Source: DASRYH01 sp035687245 (GTDB lineage: Bacteria; Actinomycetota; Coriobacteriia; Anaerosomatales; PHET01). Taken from it: a stretch of 27,592 bases of DNA. The notes beneath the pieces were generated by a model. It made no database searches. It was not told the origin of the DNA and saw only the letters and a list, made by a program, of their open reading frames with translations. The DNA lies in the NCBI GenBank assembly GCA_035687245.1, contig DASRYH010000073.1:1-27592 (forward strand), read 5' to 3'. Below, piece after piece: positions 7,600 to 14,188 of this stretch. Position 1 is the stretch's first letter. Each line of letters starts with the position of its first letter. The position numbers and the translations under genes are program-made.

Positions 7600-8193
7600 C
7601 TAGAGCGTCGCGATCCTCACGACGCGCGTGGGTGTGACGAGCGCGTGCACGTGCGCATCGTGCTCTGCGGCCGGCAACGCGTCGAGGATCTGCTCGTCGT
7701 AGGCGAGTCCCACGCGCAGCGCGGCGGGCCGAAGCTGCGGAAGCAGCCGGTCGTAGTAGCCACCGCCGTAGCCGAGCCTCCGCCCGCTCTCGTCGAACGC
7801 GACTCCGGGAACGATGACGGCATCGACGTCGGCGGGCGCGATGCGCGGTGCATCCGCGCGCGGCTCACCGATGCCGAAGGCGCCGGTCACGAGCGCCTCG
7901 CCAGGCCCCACTACGTGTAGCCCCAGCACGCCGTGCTCCTCCACGCGCGGAAGCGCGATCGTCGCCCCTAACTCGCGCAGCATCGCCAGAGCGGGTGCCG
8001 GGTCGATCTCTTCGGCGTTGGCGGCATATGCCAGGACCACGCGAGCCGCTACCAGCTCCTCAAGCGAGAGCAGGTGCAGCGCCGCCGAATGTGCGTGGCT
8101 CGCGCAGGTCGCGGCATCGAGCTCGCAGCGCAGACCGCGGGCGTGGGCGCGGACATCGGCCTTTCGGCGAAGAAGATCGCTCTCGTGCGTCAT
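7600..8193 (-). CDS. 5-formyltetrahydrofolate cyclo-ligase
   Basis: 197-aa enzyme (5,10-methenyltetrahydrofolate synthetase, EC 6.3.3.2) converting 5-formyl-THF to 5,10-methenyl-THF with Mg-ATP in one-carbon metabolism. The N-terminal basic helix RRKADVRAHARGLR supplies the usual phosphate-contacting K/R residues. The C-terminal signature GRRLGYGGGYYDRLLP is intact, and DAVIVPGVAFDESG matches the central strand of the family. The ATG overlaps the stop of the upstream transporter gene by 4 nt (8190-8193), so it is translationally coupled and the third gene of the magnesium operon. It is convergent with the kinase gene, with only 11 nt between stops. Confidence 0.92.
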   Translation of the reverse strand: MTHESDLLRRKADVRAHARGLRCELDAATCASHAHSAALHLLSLEELVAARVVLAYAANAEEIDPAPALAMLRELGATIALPRVEEHGVLGLHVVGPGEALVTGAFGIGEPRADAPRIAPADVDAVIVPGVAFDESGRRLGYGGGYYDRLLPQLRPAALRVGLAYDEQILDALPAAEHDAHVHALVTPTRVVRIATL

Positions 8194-9449
8194 AACAGTC
8201 CCGCCGCCCTTCCGATCTGGAGTCCGAAGAGAAGGATGGTCAGGCCGATGACCGTCACGATCGTCGCCCAGCCAAGGATGTTGGAGATGCGCCCGTTGGC
8301 GTGGCGTCCCATGAGCCGACGGTCGTTGATGATGCGCATCATGAAGATGAGTAGGAACGGCAGGAGCACGCCGTTCACGGCCTGGGAGAGCACCATGATC
8401 GTGATCAGCGGCGCGCCCGGGATGAGCACGATGGCGGCGCCGACGACGATGACGAAGGTGTAGATCGCGTTGAAGGCGGGTGCTTCGGCCCAGCTACGGT
8501 CGATACCGCGCTCCCAGCCGAACGCCTCGGTGATCGCGTAGGCGGCGGTCAGCGGCAGGACGCACGCGGCCAGCAGGGAGGCTGCGAGCAGACCGATCGC
8601 GAAGAGCGCGGTAGCGTACTGGCCTGCAACCGGTGCCAGGGCGGCCGCGGCCTGTTCGGCACCGGTGATCGTGATGCCGCGCGGGAAGAGCACGGTGCCG
8701 GTGGTGACGATGATGAACCACGCGATGATGTTCGCGCTGACGGCGCCCGCGATGATGTCGATACGCTGCAGTCCGAGCTCGTCGACGCCAACGCCTTTGT
8801 CCACGATGTTGCTCTGCACGAAGAACTGCATCCACGGCGCGATCGTCGTGCCCACCGTCGCCACCACGAGCAGCACGAACTCGGGCTTTGCGACGAACTG
8901 GGGGACGACTGTGGCGTGCAAGACGACACCCCAGTCGGGCTTGGCGAGAAACGCCGCCGCGACGTAGGCGAGGAAGACGCCCGAGAGCGCGAGGAAGACC
9001 TTCTCGACGTTGCGGTAGCTGCCGCGTACCACGAGCGCCCAGACGACGAAGGCGGCGATCGGCACGGAGATGTACTTGCTCACGCCGAACAGCTCGAGGG
9101 CGGCCGCAATGCCGGCGAATTCGGCGACGCTCGTGGCGGCGTTGCTTGAGAGCAGCGCGAGCATCGCGAAGAGTGTGGGACGCACACCGAACTTCTCGCG
9201 GATGAGGGCGGCGAAGCCCTTACCGGTGACCGCGCCCATTCGGCCGGCCATCTCTTGCACCACTACCAGCGAGAACGTCATGACGAAGATCATCCACAGC
9301 GTGGCGTAGCCGAAGGTCGCCCCGTCCTGCGAGTACGTGGCGATACCGCCCGCGTCGTTGCCCGCGGACGCGGCGATGATGCCCGGCCCCAGGGCGGCGA
9401 GCAACGCGAGGACGCGAGTCCTCTTTCGGGTGTCGGTCGCGGTCGTCAT
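8190..9449 (-). CDS. NRAMP-related magnesium transporter (NRMT-like), not a typical MntH
   Basis: 419-aa SLC11/NRAMP-fold inner-membrane transporter with about 11 hydrophobic helices and a GPGIIAAS start to helix 1. In Mn/Fe NRAMPs, helix 1 carries DPGN and helix 6 carries a metal-ligating Met followed by Pro-His. Here helix 1 reads GNDAGG, so the Asp is kept (D32) but the Asn is Gly (G35). Helix 6 reads TTIAPWMQ, so Met is Ala (A204) and His is Trp (W206). Loss of the soft Met ligand is the hallmark of the NRAMP-related Mg2+ transporters known from Eggerthella lenta. Start and stop overlap both neighbours by 4 nt. Position behind an M-box and after an MgtE-like gene supports Mg2+ as substrate. 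Transport itself is inferred. Confidence 0.85.
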   Translation of the reverse strand: MTTATDTRKRTRVLALLAALGPGIIAASAGNDAGGIATYSQDGATFGYATLWMIFVMTFSLVVVQEMAGRMGAVTGKGFAALIREKFGVRPTLFAMLALLSSNAATSVAEFAGIAAALELFGVSKYISVPIAAFVVWALVVRGSYRNVEKVFLALSGVFLAYVAAAFLAKPDWGVVLHATVVPQFVAKPEFVLLVVATVGTTIAPWMQFFVQSNIVDKGVGVDELGLQRIDIIAGAVSANIIAWFIIVTTGTVLFPRGITITGAEQAAAALAPVAGQYATALFAIGLLAASLLAACVLPLTAAYAITEAFGWERGIDRSWAEAPAFNAIYTFVIVVGAAIVLIPGAPLITIMVLSQAVNGVLLPFLLIFMMRIINDRRLMGRHANGRISNILGWATIVTVIGLTILLFGLQIGRAAGLL

Positions 9450-11299
9450 CCGCCGATGATCGGTCCCAGAAGCGCGGCCACGCGGCCGGCGACAATTGCG
9501 AGGACGAGCGTGACCACGGTTCCCATCGTCATCGCGATGCCGGAGAGCCAGGTTGCCGAAACGGCGCCGCCGGCGTCACTTCGGCGAAGAGCGATGTCGG
9601 CGACGACGCTGCCGAGAACGAGGGTGAGCATCACGGAGAGCCCTGCGGTCAGGGCGAGGGCCTCGGGCACTGGCTGAGCGAGGCGCATCGCGAAACCGAT
9701 GCTGCCAGCGATGACTGCGGCCCCTAGGCCGACGCCGAAGCCGACGGCGCCTTCGGCGAGCAGGCGGCGCGTGAGGCTCGGGCGCTCGTCGCTGTCGCCT
9801 TCGATGATCTCGGCGACCGCGCGCGACGAAGCCTCTTCGGCGGTTCGCAGCACGATGGGCAGCAGGTACGTCGAGTAGAGGATGACGGCGCCGAACATCA
9901 CCTCTGAGCTGCTGCGATAGGTCTTGCTCGACCACCACGTGAAGACCCCTACCAGCGCTACGCCCCAGAAGCCGACCCACGTGCTGCGGCGCCAGATACG
10001 GCTCCACAGGCTCATCGCGGCCCCGCGCTCGCGAACCGAGCCGGTGGCGATGGCCAGATCCTCCTCGGCCTCTTCTTCGAGGACGTCGAGGGCGTCGTCG
10101 ACGGTGACGATGCCGAGCAGCTTGCCGGTCTCGTCCACGACAGGCAGCGCGAGCAGGTCGTACTTGCCCATGTCTTCGGCAACGTCTTCCTGGTCGTCGT
10201 CCGGGTTGGCGGTGAACATGTCGCGCTCAGCGATCTCGGAGACAAGCGTGTCAGGCTGGGCGAGCAGCAGGTCGCGCAGAGAGATGACGCCGGTGAGATG
10301 GTTGTCGCCTTCGACGACATAGACGTAGTAGATCGTCTCCTGCTCTTCGCTGACTGCGCGCAGGTGCTCGATGACTTCCTGGACCGTCATCTCGTCGGTC
10401 ACGGTGGTGACCTCAGGCGTCATGATGCCGCCGGCGGTCTTCTCCTTGTAGCCCAGCAGACCGCGAATCGCCTGAGCGTCCTCGACGCCCATGAGGCGCA
10501 GAAGGCGCTCGGCCTTCTCGCGGGAGAGGTCGCCCACGATGTCGGCGGCGTCGTCCGGATCCATTTCAGCGAGAACTAGCGAGGCACGACGCTCGGACAG
10601 GTCCTCGATGACGTCGGCCTGGAACTCGTCTTCGAGTTCGGAGATCGCTTCGGCGGCCTGCACGTTGTCGAGGTGGTCGAAGACCCGGGCGCGCTGGCTC
10701 GCAGAGAGCTGCTCCATGATGTCGGCGACGTCGGCCGGGTGCAGCTCGTGCAGGCGCTTGTGCGTGACCGAAAGCTTGACCTGCGAAAGGTCGCGGTCGA
10801 GCAGGTCCATGTAGTTCCACGCGATGAGCGTCTCGGGCACTTCCCTGCCGAAGATGCCCAGGGACTTCTCGATGCTGATCTCGAGCGCCGGCGAGATGCC
10901 GCGCAGGATGCCGCGCATGCCGACTTCAGCGCCCAGCAGTCGCATCTGGTTGCGCGATTCGGAGAGCTTGAGGTCGTTTACACGCACGACCTTCATGCCC
11001 TGCGTGTCGACGATCTGCTTGTTGAGCAGATCGCGTGCGAGCAGGACCTCATCGGGCTGCAGGTAGCTGAAGCGGATGTCGGATGCCGGAACGCGCAGGA
11101 CGACGCGGTCGCCGTCGAAGTCCTCGACGAACTTGCGCCAGGAAAGCATGAACGGCGTCTTGTCGGGTCCGCGGAATGCCAGCGACGTTACGCGGGGAAA
11201 GACCTCCCCGGTGACGATGGCGATGTCGTTGATGGTGCCGATCTCGTCACCGGTCGCATCTACGACCGGCTTTCCGAGCATCTGCGTTAGATAGAGCAC
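9446..11299 (-). CDS. MgtE-like protein: PRC barrels, MgtE N domain, CBS pair and divergent membrane domain
   Basis: 617-aa protein. The frame is open upstream to 11395, but GTG 11299 follows GGGAGGGAG at 11304-11312 and starts directly in the first PRC barrel. Order of domains: PRC-barrel (about 1-75), a second PRC-like segment (about 80-140), the MgtE N-terminal helical superhelix (about 175-290, HELHPADVADIMEQL ... DPDDAADIVGDL), and a CBS pair (about 300-420) opening with the MgtE motif TAGGIMT. The C-terminal membrane domain has about five helices (439-617). The cytosolic part is the Mg2+-sensing half of MgtE. The membrane half lacks the family's GGNxGxQ segment and the pore Asp near the end of the last helices (T. 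thermophilus Asp432); the equivalent region reads SATWLSGIAMTMG. It could be a divergent channel or a regulatory subunit of the coupled NRAMP-related transporter. Confidence 0.82.
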   Translation of the reverse strand: MLYLTQMLGKPVVDATGDEIGTINDIAIVTGEVFPRVTSLAFRGPDKTPFMLSWRKFVEDFDGDRVVLRVPASDIRFSYLQPDEVLLARDLLNKQIVDTQGMKVVRVNDLKLSESRNQMRLLGAEVGMRGILRGISPALEISIEKSLGIFGREVPETLIAWNYMDLLDRDLSQVKLSVTHKRLHELHPADVADIMEQLSASQRARVFDHLDNVQAAEAISELEDEFQADVIEDLSERRASLVLAEMDPDDAADIVGDLSREKAERLLRLMGVEDAQAIRGLLGYKEKTAGGIMTPEVTTVTDEMTVQEVIEHLRAVSEEQETIYYVYVVEGDNHLTGVISLRDLLLAQPDTLVSEIAERDMFTANPDDDQEDVAEDMGKYDLLALPVVDETGKLLGIVTVDDALDVLEEEAEEDLAIATGSVRERGAAMSLWSRIWRRSTWVGFWGVALVGVFTWWSSKTYRSSSEVMFGAVILYSTYLLPIVLRTAEEASSRAVAEIIEGDSDERPSLTRRLLAEGAVGFGVGLGAAVIAGSIGFAMRLAQPVPEALALTAGLSVMLTLVLGSVVADIALRRSDAGGAVSATWLSGIAMTMGTVVTLVLAIVAGRVAALLGPIIGG

Positions 11300-11482
11300 G
11301 GCGCTCCCTCCCTTCGGTTCCTTGGCCACGGCCGAACAGAGCGCGTGGCGGCGGATACACGTGGGCGTATCGGGCGGCTGGTCCCCCGGCCGCACACCCG
11401 ATGAGGGAGCACGTCCGAGGGGCTATTGACTGTGAGGTTTCACAGACGTCCTTGTCCCTCGACTACAGGTCATGACGGCAAC
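11300..11482 (-). other. Distal leader of the mgtE-like operon with further inverted repeats
   Basis: About 180 nt of untranslated leader between the M-box terminator and the GTG at 11299. It holds a 6-bp stem with a 4-nt loop (CTGTGA/TCACAG, 11430-11445). It also holds a two-part stem at roughly 11366-11400, where ATCGG/CCGAT encloses GCGGC/GCCGC. No protein-coding sequence is recognisable. It may carry a second promoter, a regulator site or an additional RNA element; none is identified. Confidence 0.4.
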
Positions 11483-11518
11483 AAAAAGCCCCTCGAGTCC
11501 GTATCGCGGACGAGGGGC
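11483..11518 (-). terminator. Intrinsic terminator, expression platform of the M-box riboswitch (minus strand)
   Basis: On the minus strand, GCCCCTC (11518-11512) plus GTCCG (11511-11507) pair across a 5-nt loop with CGGAC (11501-11497) and GAGGGGC (11494-11488), with a 2-nt bulge. The stem is followed at once by UUUUU (11487-11483). There is no T-run on the plus-strand side, so it acts only on leftward transcription. It lies between the aptamer and the mgtE-like gene, as expected for Mg2+-dependent premature termination. Confidence 0.85.
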
Positions 11519-11584
11519 GGCGGCGTGCGCAGGCACTCGCCGAAACGCAAGCCCACTACTCGCGGGGCTCGGGTTCCGACGCCG

Positions 11585-11835
11585 CTCACATCCCTCGTCA
11601 ATGGATTAGGCACTGTTCGACGTAGGGCGCGGCCGCGGCGTTGTGCGCGACACGCAGCGGGGTCGAGCCCCGCCTGCGGGGGCCGGATTGCTCGAAGAGG
11701 AGCACCGGTCCGCGTAGCCCAGCCACCTTAGCCTTCGCCTTAAGCCGGCGAGGGCTGTTCTACCCATTGGCGTCTCTCGACATTTCCGGGCAGTGGCCTG
11801 TGTTCGAACAGGAGCCGCACCGTAACGGACGGAGC
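11585..11835 (-). ncRNA. M-box (ykoK-type) magnesium riboswitch aptamer
   Basis: Read on the minus strand, the stretch carries the conserved M-box blocks in order. GGCTCCTG (plus 11816-11809) comes first, then ACTGCCC with a following GGAAATGTCGAGAGACGCCAATGG-type core (plus 11794-11761; the strongest block is GACGCCAATGGGTA at 11774-11761). Next is a GGCTAAGGTGGCTGG-type block near 11731-11717. The distal part is CAGTGCC ... GACGAGG (plus 11615-11593). The M-box binds several Mg2+ ions and folds so that a downstream terminator forms when Mg2+ is plentiful. Peripheral stems between the last two blocks are longer and more GC-rich than in the Bacillus example, including a 10-bp hairpin around 11650-11675. 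The boundaries are approximate. Confidence 0.85.
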
Positions 11836-11868
11836 TGACTTCTGATGCTGTCAATGCACGAACGAGCA

Positions 11869-11919
11869 TTGCCCGTCCGAGCAGGCGAAATGATACGCCT
11901 GCGTGTGCCGAATGGGCAA
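11869..11919. repeat. Nested inverted repeats between divergent transcription units
   Basis: Outer arms TTGCCC/GGGCAA and inner arms GCAGGCG/CGCCTGC share one axis. On the plus strand TTGCCC sits 16 nt before TGATAC, a weak promoter-like arrangement for the secreted-protein gene. On the minus strand it overlaps the better candidate promoter of the magnesium operon. It may be a shared operator or a stem in a leader RNA. Confidence 0.45.
11890..11919 (-). promoter_or_regulatory. Candidate promoter for the M-box / mgtE-like operon
   Basis: Minus-strand TTGCCC (11919-11914) and TATCAT (11895-11890) are separated by 18 nt, which would start transcription near 11883, about 50 nt before the aptamer. 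The -10 is embedded in an inverted repeat (GCAGGCG at 11881-11887 and CGCCTGC at 11897-11903). A larger TTGCCC/GGGCAA pair at 11869-11874 and 11914-11919 frames the site. Confidence 0.4.
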
Positions 11920-12059
11920 CCCGAAGAAGCGGCGGACATCGGGAAGGTTCGGGTAAGCACGGCGGGTCATGCTGCAGACAGCCGGGGTCGGAGGGGTGCC
12001 GCGCCCGGGACGACGACCGTCCGCTTCGGCATCTGTCGTCGTTGATAGGGGGATTCAAG

Positions 12060-12458
12060 ATGAAACGCTCGCTACTCATCGTGGCTGTCGCTGCTGTAAT
12101 GCTCCTTGGCGCTGTCGCCTCTGCGCACGCCGCCGCTGTCACGCAGAACTACAGCATCGTGCTGCCGCGCTTCGGGGCAAACGCGTACTCCAGCACCAAG
12201 ACGGTCGCGGCCAGCAAGGACCTCGGCGTCTTCCACAAGTACTCGGGGGGCTACCCGGTTTCGTTCACGGCCTGCAACACCGCCAAGGGCGCTATCGGCT
12301 CGAAGGTCACGATCTACCCGACGGGGAGCGACGCTCCGCTCACCGACCTTTGGTACAACAGCTCGTCGGGGTCGAAGAGCGTCATCGTCAGGGTCGAGTC
12401 TGCCAAGTACAACCTGGTCACGGTTCTGGCCGAGGGGACATGGCGCTGGAACTACTGA
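12060..12458 (+). CDS. Small secreted protein of unknown family
   Basis: 132 aa. ATG 12060 follows AGGGGGA at 12047-12053. A stable stem (ACGACGA 12010-12016 with TCGTCGT 12036-12042) ends just before that ribosome site and could modulate translation. A clear Sec signal peptide has a KR n-region, a hydrophobic core and ASAHA|A near residue 24. The mature part (about 108 aa) is rich in Ser, Tyr, Val and Asn, with one Cys in FTACNTAK and an aromatic end, GTWRWNY. Its alternating hydrophobic pattern suggests a small beta-sandwich. I recognise no family. It is the first gene before an ABC-2 type exporter operon and is separated from it by a strong hairpin. That layout recalls bacteriocin or secreted-peptide loci, but sequence similarity to any bacteriocin was not seen. 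Confidence 0.75.
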   Translation: MKRSLLIVAVAAVMLLGAVASAHAAAVTQNYSIVLPRFGANAYSSTKTVAASKDLGVFHKYSGGYPVSFTACNTAKGAIGSKVTIYPTGSDAPLTDLWYNSSSGSKSVIVRVESAKYNLVTVLAEGTWRWNY

Positions 12459-12468
12459 TCGGGAGGGA

Positions 12469-12495
12469 GGGGCGGCCCCGTTCCGGGGCCGCCCC
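12469..12495 (+). promoter_or_regulatory. Perfect 11-bp intercistronic hairpin
   Basis: GGGGCGGCCCC pairs perfectly with GGGGCCGCCCC around a GTTCC loop, 11 nt after the secreted-protein stop and 17 nt before the permease ATG. No U-tract follows, so it is better read as an mRNA-stabilising or attenuating stem than as a full terminator. It would let the small protein be made in excess over the transporter. Confidence 0.7.
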
Positions 12496-12511
12496 AGTCA
12501 CGAGGGATGCG

Positions 12512-13276
12512 ATGCGCGGTCTGAGGGGCTTGGTCGCACAAGAGGCGGTTAGGGTGGCGACGCGACGCAGGGCGTGGTTGTTCGCCGTGGCGTACGTGGC
12601 GATGGGCGTCGCCTGGATGTTCGCGACACGCAGGGACGTCTACATCGTAGGCGCCGTGCGCATGCATCCGACCGGGCCGATGCTGGCGATCGGAGCTGTC
12701 GACACGCTCTCGGGAATCGTGCTGTTCTCGCCGCTGCTGCTTGGTGGAACGCTGGCTGAGGACAGGGCCAGTGGGCTGTCGCGGCTCTTGCTCCCTCGAT
12801 GCGGCTCGCGGACCTCGTGGGTGAGCTCGAAGTTCCTCGCGGCGTTCTTCGTGGCCTCGGCGTACTTCGTGACATTCGGGCTGTTGCTCGCAGCCGCCGC
12901 ACGGCTGTTGTCGGGATGGAATATGCGGACGCTATCGCAGACGGTGGGCGTCCACACTCGCCTTGCTACGCACCCGATCGCGCTCGTCGTTATCTCGTGC
13001 GTCGCGCTCGCACTGGCGGCCACGGCCACGGCGTCACTCAGCACTGTTGCAGCGTTCTTCGTGCGGTCCACGGCGGTGAGCCTTCTCGTTCCAGTGCTGG
13101 CGGTCTTCGCCGCCGCATTCGTCTTGCCGCCGGAGCTGAACCCGTACGTACGAGCGAGCTTCCTGGGTGTGTTCTTCGGCTGGAACACCCTCGGGGGCGT
13201 CTTTGCCTACTGGGGCGTCGTGCTCGGCTTGAGCTGGGTCGGCTGTGTTGCTCTCGCTCGATGGAGGGAGGACTGA
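12512..13276 (+). CDS. ABC-2 type exporter permease (first)
   Basis: 254-aa integral membrane protein with about six hydrophobic helices. ATG 12512 has GAGGG at 12502-12506 in front of it. The longer open frame to 11969 is only read-through across the secreted-protein gene. An N-terminal cytoplasmic stretch (MRGLRGLVAQEAVRVATRRRAW) leads into helix 1. The GGTLAEDRASGLSRLLLPR loop resembles the 'D-R-x-x-G' coupling loop that contacts the ATPase in ABC-2 (BcrB/NatB/LanE-like) permeases. It is separated from the ATPase gene by 3 nt. It probably pairs with the second permease at 14185 as a heterodimer. Confidence 0.82.
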   Translation: MRGLRGLVAQEAVRVATRRRAWLFAVAYVAMGVAWMFATRRDVYIVGAVRMHPTGPMLAIGAVDTLSGIVLFSPLLLGGTLAEDRASGLSRLLLPRCGSRTSWVSSKFLAAFFVASAYFVTFGLLLAAAARLLSGWNMRTLSQTVGVHTRLATHPIALVVISCVALALAATATASLSTVAAFFVRSTAVSLLVPVLAVFAAAFVLPPELNPYVRASFLGVFFGWNTLGGVFAYWGVVLGLSWVGCVALARWRED

Positions 13277-13279
13277 GGC

Positions 13280-14188
13280 ATGGCGGAGACCGGTCTGCTC
13301 GTGGACGTGCGCGACGTCCGCATGGTATTCGGCAAGAAGCGCGCACTCGACGGTGTGAACCTGTCGGTCGGGTCTGGCGAGGTGGTCGGACTCGTCGGGC
13401 CGAATGGCGCGGGCAAGTCCACGCTCATGAGGGTGCTCTCTGGCACGTCGCAGTGCACCGGCGGCTCGGGACACGTGCTTGGCACCTCGATTGGGTCGGG
13501 CCGCAGGCGCGTGCCGTTCGTAGGGGTCATGATCGAGCGTCCCACGTTCGTCGAAACGCTGGATGGGCCGTCCAACTTGCGCCTTCTCGCTGGCATTCGC
13601 GGCGAGATCGGGGACGACCGCATCGACGAGGTGCTCGAGCTTGTGGGGCTTTCAGCTGCGGCCAAGGCGCGTGTGCGTAACTACTCGCAGGGCATGCGAC
13701 AGAGGCTATCGCTTGCGCAGGCGATCATGGAGCGGCCGCGGCTACTCGTGCTAGATGAGCCCACCAACGGACTCGATCCTGACGGCATCATCGAGATGCG
13801 CGCGATTCTGAGGGGACAGGCGCGCGCCGTGGGCTGCGGGGTGTTGATCTCGAGCCACCTGCTCGCGGAGGTCGAGGCGGTCTGCGATCGCGTCGTCTTG
13901 ATCGAGCGTGGGCGAGTGCGCGACGAGTTCAGACCTGGAGGAACCGGGCACGCACGGATTCGGCTGGAGCTGGCCGACGCGAGGCAAGCCCATCTCGTGT
14001 CGGCATGCGACGGGGTGCTTTCAACTCAGGAAGTGGCGCAGCCCGGGCAGCTCACGATCGAGGCCTCTATTGCGGTACCCGATCTCGTGATTGCGCTGGT
14101 GAACGCGGGAGTACGCGTCGAGGCCATCTTCAGGCACGCCGGCCGCCTGGAAGACGTTTACCGGCAGAAGGTCGGGCGTGACGCATGA
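13280..14188 (+). CDS. ABC exporter ATP-binding protein
   Basis: 302-aa cytoplasmic ATPase of the BcrA/NatA/CcmA-like (drug/peptide exporter) group. The start ATG 13280 is preceded by GGAGGGAGG. It has Walker A GPNGAGKST, a Q-loop region PFVGVMIERP, signature YSQGMRQRLSLA, Walker B LLVLDEPTNGLDP and H-loop SSHLL. The C-terminal extension of about 80 residues is normal for this group. The YSQGMRQR form of the signature is typical of bacitracin, lantibiotic-immunity and sodium exporters rather than importers. It overlaps the next gene by 4 nt (ATGA). The neighbouring secreted protein suggests the cargo or the compound to which immunity is given, but this is inference. Confidence 0.93.
   Translation: MAETGLLVDVRDVRMVFGKKRALDGVNLSVGSGEVVGLVGPNGAGKSTLMRVLSGTSQCTGGSGHVLGTSIGSGRRRVPFVGVMIERPTFVETLDGPSNLRLLAGIRGEIGDDRIDEVLELVGLSAAAKARVRNYSQGMRQRLSLAQAIMERPRLLVLDEPTNGLDPDGIIEMRAILRGQARAVGCGVLISSHLLAEVEAVCDRVVLIERGRVRDEFRPGGTGHARIRLELADARQAHLVSACDGVLSTQEVAQPGQLTIEASIAVPDLVIALVNAGVRVEAIFRHAGRLEDVYRQKVGRDA

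Noticed and set aside
8190..9449. Naming the NRAMP gene mntH (manganese transporter).
   Set aside because: Helix 1 and helix 6 lack the Asn, Met and His of Mn/Fe NRAMPs, and the operon is headed by an M-box, so Mg2+ is the better reading.
11430..11445. CTGTGA-GGTT-TCACAG as a CRP/FNR-type site.
   Set aside because: The half-sites are separated by 4 nt rather than the 6 of CRP sites, and it lies in a transcribed leader where a hairpin is equally likely.
11598..11760. A minus-strand frame ending GSTPLRVAHNAAAAPYVEQCL looked like the tail of an ankyrin-repeat gene.
   Set aside because: It has no ATG, and it lies inside the M-box aptamer, whose conserved blocks explain the conservation-like look.
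11845..12045. A 66-codon plus-strand frame upstream of the secreted-protein gene.
   Set aside because: No ribosome site or recognisable protein; it overlaps the inverted repeats and is better explained as leader DNA.
11606..12142. A 178-codon minus-strand open frame.
   Set aside because: It runs across the riboswitch, the promoter region and the start of the secreted-protein gene on the other strand; composition is Arg/Ser-rich as in shadow frames of GC-rich DNA.
12060..12458. Secreted protein as a lactococcin 972-type bacteriocin.
   Set aside because: The exporter context and the GTW ending invited this, but the spacing of Trp/Tyr and the family repeats do not match; left as unknown.
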